Made by a program: the position numbers and the translations under genes. This document shows, one piece after another, positions 7,049 to 16,300 of a DNA stretch of 50,342 nt; the stretch's first letter is position 1, and every line of letters starts with the position of its first letter. Source of the DNA: a virus; IMG/VR virus record IMGVR_UViG_3300030333_004789, positions 1-50,342 of that record; one strand, 5' to 3'. The notes beneath the pieces are model-generated. The model ran no database searches. It was not told where the DNA came from and worked only from the letters and a program-made list of their open reading frames with translations.

Positions 7049-7394
7049 CAGTAGGCGCAAGGGAGCGGTAGCAGAGCGTGCTTTCCGTGATCAGCTTAGA
7101 GAAGCTGGTTACAAAGATGCAATACGTGGATGCCAGCACTCTGCCATTGGCGCGGACGGAGGTGCTGCCCCTGATGTGAAGTGTGATTCACTAAACAAGT
7201 TTCACTTTGAAGTGAAGCACCGAGAAAGAGGTGTTACACGTGATGGACTAGCCCAAGCACAACGGGATGCGAAGGATGAGCAGATACCTGTGTTTGCCTT
7301 TCGCAAGAACCATGCACCTTGGCTTGTCGCAATGACGCTAGAAGATTTTTTTAAACTGGTGCGTGAGTTGCCAGAAGATTTCCAAAAACTCTAA
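7041..7394 (+). CDS. Holliday-junction-resolvase-like PD-(D/E)XK nuclease
   Basis: Starts at TTG with a very good ribosome site (GAGGAGG, 7028-7034), overlapping the previous gene by 8 bases. The motif set is clear: RRKGAVAERAF with Glu12, then GGAAPDVKC with Asp45, then FHFEVKHRE with Glu57 and Lys59, and further on PVFAFRKNHAPWLV. This order is that of Hjc-like and related small phage resolvases, which cut branched DNA before packaging or during recombination. Length (117 aa) is normal for the group. It is followed at once by DnaB. Confidence 0.75.
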   Translation: MINSRRKGAVAERAFRDQLREAGYKDAIRGCQHSAIGADGGAAPDVKCDSLNKFHFEVKHRERGVTRDGLAQAQRDAKDEQIPVFAFRKNHAPWLVAMTLEDFFKLVRELPEDFQKL

Positions 7395-7404
7395 GAGTAT
7401 AGCA

Positions 7405-8721
7405 ATGAAAGAAGTAAGGGTTCCACCCAACAATGAAGATATGGAGATGGGTTTGCTTGGCTGCTTGATTGAAAGCCCCAAGGAAGCACTGTCTGGTTTT
7501 GTTTCAGAACACCCCGGTAGCCGAGGCTATTTTTACAACCTGAAAAACAAAGATATATACAGCGCAATACTAACGCTACAGGACAACCGTCAGAACATTG
7601 ATATCCTAACGCTTACGAACCAGCTTAAAAAAGAAAACAAGTTGGATCAGGTAGGAGGCCCGTCATATGTGACATCCTTGTGCGATAGCATACCGTCACC
7701 TGCTAACTGGCCGTACTACGCTGACGAGCTTAGGTCTTACTGGATCAAGCGTCAGCTAATAGAGGCTGGACACTTAGCTGTACAGGAAGGGTACGCTTCA
7801 TCTGATGCAAACAAGTCACTTGATAGTATCCAGCGTGACGTACTCAGGATAGCGCAAGACAACGCAGGCTCAGGGGAGAGGAAGAACTCTGACATAGTCA
7901 ACGAGTACCTAGCCAAGATGGAGGCTGGCTTGAAAGACCCAAGTTCTTTGCAGGGGATATCATGTGGCTACCCAGACATAGATACCAGAACACTTGGGAT
8001 GCAGCCCACTAGCGTAACCATACTTGCGGCTCGCCCAAGCATGGGGAAAACATCACTGGCATTATGCATGGCTAGGAACATGGCTGTAGATCACGGCAAC
8101 CCTGTGGGAATCTTTAGTCTGGAGATGTCTGCTGATAGTTTAATAGCTCGCCTGATACACACTCAGGCAAAGGTGAGCAGGCATGACATCCAGTTCCACA
8201 CTGAAAAGATTTCAGAAGCTGCGGCCCTGATCGCCAACTCTCCTATCCACATAGATGACAGAAGCGCACTTAGCGTGCAGCAAATATCAGCAGCGGCTCG
8301 CCGCATGAAACAACAGCACGGCATCAAGGCTTTGTTTGTGGACTATCTGCAACTGATAAGGTCAACACGTGACAAGGGTTCCCGCAATGACGAGGTTGCC
8401 GAAATCAGTAACGGTCTTAAAGCTATCGCCAAGGAACTACGCATTCCCGTAATTGTTTTAAGCCAACTCAGCAGGCAAGTGGATAAAGACTCAAGACCCC
8501 CTAAGTTAAGTGACCTCCGAGATAGCGGTGCTATTGAGCAAGACGCTGACGTGGTGCTGTTTATTTGGAGGGACATGAGTGTCCCACCCATTGGGCCGGG
8601 AACGCCAGTTTATGTTAGCATAGACAAGAACAGGGAGGGCGAGTCAGGAATTAAAGTCCCCTTGTTATTCTTTAAGAACTACACAAGATTTGAAAACGGA
8701 ACATACACAAACGATGTCTGA
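7405..8721 (+). CDS. dnaB: Replicative DNA helicase, DnaB family
   Basis: The ATG at 7405 restores the usual N-terminus (PPNNEDMEMGLLGCLI); the frame itself opens at 7363. The 438-aa product has the DnaB N-terminal helical domain (about 5-105), a linker helix, and the RecA-like domain: Walker A ARPSMGKT (209-216), FSLEMSADSLIARL (237-250), Walker B ALFVDYLQLI (309-318), VIVLSQLSR (349-357) and the DSGAIEQDADVV segment with the arginine-finger region. It loads on single strands as a hexamer and unwinds the fork. No primase or polymerase is visible in this window, so those come from outside it or from the host. Confidence 0.96.
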   Translation: MKEVRVPPNNEDMEMGLLGCLIESPKEALSGFVSEHPGSRGYFYNLKNKDIYSAILTLQDNRQNIDILTLTNQLKKENKLDQVGGPSYVTSLCDSIPSPANWPYYADELRSYWIKRQLIEAGHLAVQEGYASSDANKSLDSIQRDVLRIAQDNAGSGERKNSDIVNEYLAKMEAGLKDPSSLQGISCGYPDIDTRTLGMQPTSVTILAARPSMGKTSLALCMARNMAVDHGNPVGIFSLEMSADSLIARLIHTQAKVSRHDIQFHTEKISEAAALIANSPIHIDDRSALSVQQISAAARRMKQQHGIKALFVDYLQLIRSTRDKGSRNDEVAEISNGLKAIAKELRIPVIVLSQLSRQVDKDSRPPKLSDLRDSGAIEQDADVVLFIWRDMSVPPIGPGTPVYVSIDKNREGESGIKVPLLFFKNYTRFENGTYTNDV

Positions 8722-8923
8722 CGCCCCGTTACTGGTTGATACCCGCCAAGCCGCTAAAGCTTTAGGGGTAAGCAGTACTTACATAGCCGCCTTAAAGAAA
8801 GCCGCAGGCTGCGGAGGAAGCCATAGGTTTAAGTTAAGTTGGCTGACAGACTACCTTGACCAGAACCCTAACTTCAGGGTTAGAGGAACAAGTAAAGATG
8901 TCACTGGTGTTGAAGTTGGATAA
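8714..8923 (+). CDS. Excisionase-like small HTH protein
   Basis: Frame opens at a TTG at 8690 inside dnaB, but the ATG at 8714 gives the standard layout (69 aa). LLVDTRQAAKALGVSSTYIA (about 5-24) is a winged-HTH of the MerR/excisionase type: an initial strand, helix, turn and recognition helix, then a wing (GGSHRFKLSWLTDYL). It lies two genes upstream of the integrase, where directionality factors are usual. It could bind attP to favour excision, or act as a repressor. Confidence 0.55.
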   Translation: MSDAPLLVDTRQAAKALGVSSTYIAALKKAAGCGGSHRFKLSWLTDYLDQNPNFRVRGTSKDVTGVEVG

Positions 8924-9215
8924 ACTACCTCCAAACCTTGTAAGGTTGATAGCGAGGGACGGAAGAAAAGCATTGTCTAATAGAGACATAGCTAGGAAGT
9001 CTGGACTCTCCCTGAAAAAGATAGGGCAAATAAGTAAGATGACAACATGGGCCAACCTTCAAGTAGGAGAAGCCGCAGCATTTGCTGATGCCTGTGGGGT
9101 TGACCTTATCAACCAAGCCAAGACAAGAAAGTATTTGATGCGTGGGCCAGCAATGGCTCACCTCAAGAAAGCAAGTAACCGAGATTATTTAATCTCGCTT
9201 ACTGAGATACAATAA
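8898..9215 (+). CDS. Putative HTH transcription regulator, 105 aa
   Basis: The ATG at 8898 follows an AGAGGA ribosome site; the open frame from 8856 is longer but lacks one. Residues about 26-48 (LSNRDIARKSGLSLKKIGQI) match a Cro/CI-type helix-turn-helix, followed by helices (LQVGEAAAFADACGVDL). Its gene ends 15 bases before the integrase and contains, in its last codons, a perfect inverted repeat (9180-9197) that may be its own or another regulator's operator. Likely a lysogeny or integrase regulator. Confidence 0.6.
   Translation: MSLVLKLDKLPPNLVRLIARDGRKALSNRDIARKSGLSLKKIGQISKMTTWANLQVGEAAAFADACGVDLINQAKTRKYLMRGPAMAHLKKASNRDYLISLTEIQ
9180..9197. promoter_or_regulatory. Operator-like palindrome upstream of integrase
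   Basis: CGAGATTA-TT-TAATCTCG is a perfect 8-base inverted repeat with a 2-base centre, lying in the last codons of the HTH regulator gene. GAGAT recurs at 9204 and again inside the motif at 9211, giving three related copies in about 45 bases. Confidence 0.45.
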
Positions 9216-9228
9216 CCTGAGATTATAG
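9211..9228 (+). promoter_or_regulatory. Recurring start-abutting motif, copy 2
   Basis: AATAACCTGAGATTATAG ends two bases before the integrase ATG (9231). It is identical to copy 1 (4032) over 17 bases. Confidence 0.65.
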
Positions 9229-9230
9229 CT

Positions 9231-10100
9231 ATGCCAAAAAAGAAAACCAAAACACTGCCCGACATGGTGAAAGAGTTCATCAGTTGGAAGTCGTTGTCCT
9301 CTTCAGACAACACAATAAGGATGTACGAGTTGTACCTTGATGTGTACAGCGCGTACTGCTTTAACAACAAGAAGCCACCCCTTGACAGGGGAACCGTACA
9401 CTCGTTCCTGTTCAACAGGAAGGCGAGCGGATGCAAAGGGATAACCCTGAACCTGATCCTCAGCATACTGAAGTCTTTCTTTAAATACTTCTCGGACACC
9501 GGGCAGATTGATGAGAACCCAACAACACTAATCCCTAGGTTCAAAGAGGAAGCCGCTACGGTTGTAGGCTTTACCCCTGACGAGGCCAAGATACTTTTAG
9601 AGGCAAGCTACGATAGCCCGTTCTCTCACTACTGGTCTCCCATGATCCTACTAGGCTGGCATTACGGCATGAGGCTTGGCGACTGCGCTTGCTTCCAGCG
9701 GTCTTTTGTGGACTGGGAGGCTGAACGCATTAAGTTCATCCCCATGAAAAGAAAGCGGCGTGAGATAATCTTACCACTTGTTGATGATGTAAGGATAGCC
9801 CTTGGTAAAGTTCCCGTAGATGACGACGAGTATTTTTTCCCACTCGGAAAAGACAGGTATTACTTCAGGGGTTCTCTGTCAGGTGAGTTCAAATCAATTG
9901 TTAAGTCAGCGGACTTGAAAGACAACTTAACATTCCACTGTTTGAGGCACGGGGCTGCAACCCGAATGCTTAAAGCGGGGGTCAGAACAACTACCATAAC
10001 TGAGATCATCGGATGGGACAGTCCTGCTATGCTTCAGAGATATATAGACAGAGACGAGGAAGACATATCCAAGGCTCTTGAGGGAAGCATTGCTGTATGA
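9231..10100 (+). CDS. int: Tyrosine recombinase / integrase (Xer-like)
   Basis: 289 aa. Residues 8-100 form the SAM-like core-binding domain (phage_int_SAM type). The catalytic domain contains Arg148 (HYGMRLGD), a Lys near 173-175 (PMKRKRRE), His236-x-x-Arg239 (FHCLRHGAATRML), Trp262 in the last His/Trp position (GWDS) and the nucleophile Tyr271 (QRYIDRD). All expected residues are present, so the enzyme should be active. There is no N-terminal arm-binding domain, making it closer to XerC/D-sized enzymes than to lambda Int. It points to integration of the phage genome or dimer resolution. The downstream gap is the natural place for attP. Confidence 0.93.
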   Translation: MPKKKTKTLPDMVKEFISWKSLSSSDNTIRMYELYLDVYSAYCFNNKKPPLDRGTVHSFLFNRKASGCKGITLNLILSILKSFFKYFSDTGQIDENPTTLIPRFKEEAATVVGFTPDEAKILLEASYDSPFSHYWSPMILLGWHYGMRLGDCACFQRSFVDWEAERIKFIPMKRKRREIILPLVDDVRIALGKVPVDDDEYFFPLGKDRYYFRGSLSGEFKSIVKSADLKDNLTFHCLRHGAATRMLKAGVRTTTITEIIGWDSPAMLQRYIDRDEEDISKALEGSIAV

Positions 10101-10177
10101 ATGAACACGTACTGATTTGCGTAGTAATATTCTTCATCTTGCTGTCAATGGTAACTCATTTCACTGACAGACAATGA
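10097..10177 (+). CDS. Possible tiny membrane protein, 26 aa
   Basis: The ATG overlaps the integrase stop (ATGA). The 26 residues consist almost wholly of one hydrophobic stretch (VLICVVIFFILLSMV) with a charged end (HFTDRQ). Coupling and composition suggest a real micro-gene, but length alone cannot exclude chance. Confidence 0.35.
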   Translation: MNEHVLICVVIFFILLSMVTHFTDRQ

Positions 10178-10353
10178 CAAAAGTTTCCTCGCCGCTGTCC
10201 TTAGATGTTGATTACCACAAATGACACTATTAACCTACCTGCTTCTACAGCAATGTGTCAGGGTGGCGGCGAGAGATTTTCCGTTTAGGTAGGATAGCTA
10301 TTAAGATGCTATAGGGTTCTACTGTCCCCTTCATACCCACCTAAACGGAATCA
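10178..10353. other. Structured non-coding region, candidate attP and/or terminator of the giant gene
   Basis: This lies between the convergent integrase side and the giant gene. TTCCGTTTAGGT (10279-10290) is matched perfectly by ACCTAAACGGAA (10339-10350), extending to 15 bases with one mismatch. Inside it sits ATAGC (10294-10298) with GCTAT (10308-10312) around a 9-base centre. A further pair, CTCGCCGC (10188-10195) and GCGGCGAG (10266-10273), lies to the left. Seen as RNA, the inner structure could end the giant transcript. Seen as DNA, the nested arms resemble a tyrosine-recombinase core site. Confidence 0.45.
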
Positions 10354-13300
10354 TTAAATACCTGATGGCATCGGCCTTATCGGTATTCTTCCAGAGGGCA
10401 TTCGGCTTCGCCTTGGTAGGATAATTTTCTCAACCTCTTCTTTCCCATAGATTGACTGAGGTCTCCTAAAGTCTGGGGACTTCCCAGCAACAAAGTCATC
10501 AAAGTTTTCAAGGACTCCCATTGTTTCTGTGTACCAGTCGCTATCAACCTCTTTAAACCTAGACATCTCAGACTCAAGGGCAGACTTTGAGAGCCTTGTT
10601 TTACGAGCATAGTAAAGAGGGTTTCTTCTCTTGAGTAATTGCTGAACCATTCCTTCTGCTTCAGTTACATCCATAGTCCCTATAGATGCTTCCCTTTCCC
10701 CTGAAGGCGCACCTTGCGGCGGAACAGTTTCAACAATCTTGCTAACCAACTCATTGTAAAGTCTGTTCGCAACATCAAACCTGTTAGGGTCGTTATTGTT
10801 TCGCCCGGAACTGCGAGCTATTGCAGACACCAGCTTATCTGCTTCATGTTTGTATGGTTTGATTGCGTTAGCTGCTTCAATAAGACTCATCTGTTCAAAA
10901 AACTTAACGTCTTCGGCAGGAGAGTATCTTTTGAGACCTCTCAGTGCGTTATCAAATGCAAGCCTACCCCTACCGTACTCAGAGTAATTATCTATCACTC
11001 CGGTCATTGGGTTTAATCCATTAGAGAACGTCCTTAAACCGTAAGTAGGATCACCAGTCATACTTGTCTCCATGACGTACCGCATGACTGTGCCAGACTT
11101 ACCGATCATAAGTGATCCGGGGTGCATGGCTCCCCTCATTGGCTGTCCTCCGGGTTCAGCAACAGATGAAAGCCAAGGGCCAAGCATGGGCCAAATCTCA
11201 GCAGCCAAGGCTAGGTATGCCCTAGCCTGCTCATCCTTTGGTCTTTCGTATGGGTAAGCCTTTGTTGATTTCCTCCCCAACGCCCATGAGTTCCAAAGAT
11301 TTATCAGGTACATTGCAATGTGCTGCTCTGGTATTGATCCAATACCTCCCATAGCAATTATGAACATAAGGGCAGCAAACATTTGAACAGCCCTATCCCC
11401 TCTTGTTCCCCTCCTAGAAGTTCTATTAAACGTAGAGTCTCCCATAACCTGAACAGCATTTGTACTCCACCCCATTAGGGCTAACATCAGGTTGTTTAAT
11501 TTATTTAAGCGCGTGACGAACGGCCTGTTGCTGGGAACTGCGGCATTAACAAGAGTCGCATATCCTACGGCAACAGCCGCTCTTTGCTGGTCAGTCAGAA
11601 ATTTGACAGGAGCTTTAGCTGGTCGGCTACTGTCTGTCTCCTCCATGTACTTCTTGAGTTCTCTTAAAAAGTCTCTGGCTTCTTTCTGGAAATTCGTAAC
11701 CCCTCCTCTTGAAAGCATCTCAAGAGCAGCATTAAATGAAGCCTTGTTGGCTCGCATAACTCCAAGGTATCTACCCAGAAGTTCCTCTTCTGTTATCTCC
11801 TCGTTAAGAGATACACCGGCCTCTTGCCTTTCAATAAACACATGGCGAAGTCTACTGTCTATGTTGTTTATAAAGGACATCCCAAGCTGAAACGTCTGAT
11901 CGTTTCCAACTATGTCACCCAGACGGGGGAACACTGTCTTCTGAGTAAGCGCAAGCACCGCTTCCACTTCGGCTAAAGCAGCTTGGCCAGTTCTTCCTGT
12001 TGCCTGTATTACAGCAGACGGGCTATCAAATTCATTCACGCCTCTGCCGCCTGTTGACATATCATTCTGAAAAGCTACTTCAGTTTCTATAGGTGTGATT
12101 GGCATCCCAAGCCCATACTCATCCAAGGTCTTATGTTCAATGACTCGCATTGGCATATTCCCTGCAAACTCTTCTATGACGGGAGCCAAGAACCCACGTA
12201 TTGGGGCAGTTATTTTATGTATGCCTTTTGCGTTTCTGGCTGCTTGAAACAAAGCAGGCACTGACTTAAAGAAAAGATCAGGTTTGTTGAAGTTAACTCT
12301 GGGTTTGAGTTTCTTGCCTTGGGCCGTCAAACCAACATCAACACCTAGAGCAAACTTGGGAACTGATCTGGCAGTTGAAAACAAAAACTTACCAGCAGAC
12401 ATCGGAAGCCTCCATAGCAATCCCCTCAAGTAAGCAGAAGCTCCGGTTTGTCCTTGGACAAAAGCAAGTTGACTGCCTCCTATGACAGAAGAATCCAGTC
12501 CGTTCTTTATTAGGATGCCCCCGCTAACGAGAGTGCCGCCAATCATAGTGCCAGCACCCCTCTGCCACAACTGAGGCATGAAGTCCTCTTTAGTTCCTGC
12601 GCTCCCCATTCCATATGCATTAGCAAAGGAGTCAGTGTACTGATCAAGCATCCTAATGAGGTACTTGATTTGCTGTAACGGAGGCCCGTAATAAGTGCCT
12701 TCCTCAACCAGAAGGTCTAACTCTTTTCCTATGTACTGTTGAACCCTTCTGCTCTTCCTTGTCTTATTCTCAAACTTCCCTCCCGGTCTGGTTAATTCAT
12801 CCTCCCTTCTGGCTATCCAATTAAGAAGCTCTTCCATCTCAGACCTGATGCTCTTCATCCCTTGAACTAAATTCTCAAGAGGCTTGCTTGCCCCCATTAA
12901 AGCAAACCTAGCTATGTCTGCTTGGTTCTTAAAGCCGTGCTGATAGAAATAGTAGGGAGCTATTTGGTTTCCTCTTGCCTTTGTGAAAGGAGAATCCTGT
13001 TTGAACGAGCTATAAGAAACAAGCGCGTCTGCGTTTTCGGATTCCAGAACCATAGCCTCAACGGAGTTGAGGATGTTCCTATACTCTGAGATTATAACGG
13101 CCTTTAAGTCGGCAAGAGGCAGGCCAGACTCATCACTAAGGTAGCTGGCAACATCTTCTGCGGTTTTTAATTCTCCGGTCTGTATTCTGTTAGCTGCCTG
13201 AAGGTATATTTCTTCTAAAGGAACCTCCTCGTTTCCGTAAACAACCATTGAAGCCTTCCTTATAAACTGAGGATTCCTGTCAGCTAAGAAGCTGAAGAGG

Positions 13301-16300
13301 GCAGCGGGTCTCGGATTGAAAAGCCTATCAAAAACCCCGGCCCAAACTGTGTTGTCTACGTTTCCATTCTCGTCAGCAAAATCCAAGAAGTTATTGCTGC
13401 TGGTTTTTTCACTTCTCCATGCACGTGCAAGCGCACGCCCTTGCTCACTAAACACACGTGGTAGAAATGTCTCACCCTTGGATACAGGAAGTCTTACAAT
13501 CTTCTTCTGACCTGTCTCAACCCCTTGCTCTACAATGTAAGTAGGAGTAACTGATTTATCTAAAGCAGATATCTCTTGGTTGAGGGCGTAAGCTTCTCTT
13601 GTCATCATGCCCTCATACCTAAGGAGTTCCATGTCTTCTTTTGTTACCCCTATCTCAGAGGCAAGAAGGGGGTCTCCCTCCTGAAGATTGCGCCCCTCCT
13701 CTTGGTGTGAGTGTCGCAACTCGTTACCAACTGTTGACTCCCAATTATCAATAGCATCTTGGGTTGATTCATCTGTTAGTGAGTACTTGTACCCGTGGCT
13801 CTTAGCCGCCGCAACCATTCTGTTAAGCCAAGCGTCTTCATGCCTAGCCCTCCAAGCACCCATCCTTGCAAAGTATAAGTTGTACTTGCGTGACAACTGC
13901 TTCGCAACTTCTGCTGTCCTTGCGGGTATGTTGTTAAGTAGCTGGTCAAGAACTGTAAGGTTAAGGTTAGTTAAGAACCTTCTGACATTCTGCTTAGGAT
14001 GCTGGACTAGCTCTGAGTAGTAAGTGTACTCAAGCGCACGTCTCCAGTGTTCATAGTAGTCGTAGTAAAGGTGAGTGTTCTCGCCCGTTTCAGGATTCGG
14101 GGGATGTTCAGCAAGCCAATCAAGTATGCCTTGATAGGCTACCTGCAATTTCTCAAGCTGCTCAGTGCCTTTGTCATTAGACATTATTTTTACAGGCACA
14201 AGCTGCCCCGGCCCCTTGTCACTAGGGTCAGGAACAGGAACCAAAATCTCTCCTTTTGAGTATGCCTCTGGCAAAACCCCATCAACAAGAACCAGCTTGT
14301 TATCCTTGTCTCTTCTCATAAAGGTCGGAGTCTCCATCGCCTTTATGTTTTTATTTAAAAGCATAAGGTAATCCTGAAACTCAGGGTCTTGAAGAAACTG
14401 GTATGCTATTTGTGATGCTTCGTAGTGAGACTGGATGTCTTGCAGCAAGTCGTTCACCACTTTGTAATGCTTCTGAAATACAAGTCTACGCCTTTCCTCT
14501 TGTCTGGTGTAGTCCCTTACCCTCCTAGTTGCCTTAGCAATTTCTTTTGTTTTCTTTTTAGGGTTCTGGTTCTCAACCCCCTTGATTAAATTCTGTGCAA
14601 ACTTACCTAACTGGGCCTCAGTTATTTCTTCTTCCTGTTGGAACGCTACAGCAAGGGCGTTTTCTTTTAATGAGTGGTTAGCTGCGAGCAGCCCTGCCGC
14701 CGCACGCCAGCCTTTATAGGCGAAGCTGCCGGTTTCAGGGACTGGGTTCCCTTGAAGCTTCCTCTCAAGGAAAAACTTTTCAAGTATTTGATCGGCCAGC
14801 ACAACAACATCAGCAGCAGTTTGATTTGGGTTAATTGTTAGCAAGTTGTTCCCTGTTGCGGAAGAAGCTAGGTATCTCGCCATCCTGACTGCGCGGTCTT
14901 TAACTAAAAGCTCTCCTTCAGAATCATCCTGACGCTTCACCCTTTCTGTCCGCATCCTCACTAAGGTTTTTTCATCTCCAGCTATAGCCACCAAAGCATT
15001 AAGAGCGCGTGGATCAGTTTCAGTTACGGTTAAAGATGTGAGCGCAGCATCAAGTTGTTTATTTATATCACGGCTTAACTCCTCGCTAATTGCAAGGCGA
15101 TCAAAAGCCTTAGTAGCTAACTCAAGCTGAGTCTTTACCTTCTTGGTATCAAGGCTCTCAATTAATTCTTGAGTTCTTTTTATTATGTTCTGATGCCTGC
15201 TTTGAACTCTTTTAAGCAACTGCAAACTGGAGTGCGTTAGCGCGGCAGCAAGCTCTGGCCTTCCGTCTGCAATGAAATCGTTGTACTGACGCTCGTAATT
15301 TTTTACATCAAAACCTGTCTCTGCAATAACCTGCCCAATCTCATCTGCTATCTGCATCTGCAAGATATTGTATGCACCTGTGGACAGGTCATCTGGTATG
15401 TACTTCCTGATAATTTTTTCTAAATCAGAGTAAGCAGCAACGGATTGCCCTAGCAATATGTCTCTTTGATCTGGCCTGCCAGACTTCTCTCTAAGGTCTA
15501 TTGAGTTCTTGAGCATCTTGGCACTACCAAGAGAAGATATATGGGGGACTGGGCCAGCATGGTGTCTAAGCATACCTAACGGATCGGAAGCTTGGTCAAA
15601 CTTCAAACCCTTGCCTGTCTTCAACATCCCCTCAACTTTCTTAAAGAACCTCCTGTAGTCTTGGCGTGCTTTAGCTGAAATGTTTTTACCGCTTGTGATT
15701 GCAAGGGTCATTGCATCAACAATTGAAAGAGCTACATCCAGAGCTTTCTTAAACACACCCCTCTGCGCCCTGTCGGTAAGACCTCTTGCGTAAAACTCAT
15801 CAGGATTTATAAGCGGATATATTTCCTGAAGTAACTCATTCAACACATCCGATTCAGACTGTGTTATGCTGCCGCTAATACCGCTCCCCGGTGTGCGAGA
15901 AAAGGTTCCTTTGTTTCCGATTGCGGATTTGAGTTGGTCGCCACTGAACACTGCAAGGTTTGTCCTGCCTGTCTCTGTAACAAAGTAGCTATCAAACCCA
16001 GCAAACTCCATGAACCTTGATAACGCTTCAACCCTGCTCCACTCAGCCCTGTTAAGAAAGACCTCTTCTCTTGGTTCAAACCTTACTCTTGCTCCATCAA
16101 TAGCCGCAGTAATTGTTTTTGTTGGGATACCCCCTCTTAAAAAGTGATCAACCTTAGATGTAGCAAACCCTTTAGAAAGCAACTCAACTGCCTCAAGCAC
16201 TTCCTGCTTGTCACTTTCATTCTTCTCTCTGGCTACATCATTTAATCCGCTTATCTCACTGCTCAAGAAATCCTGAGCGTAGTCAACCTCATCTTCATAT

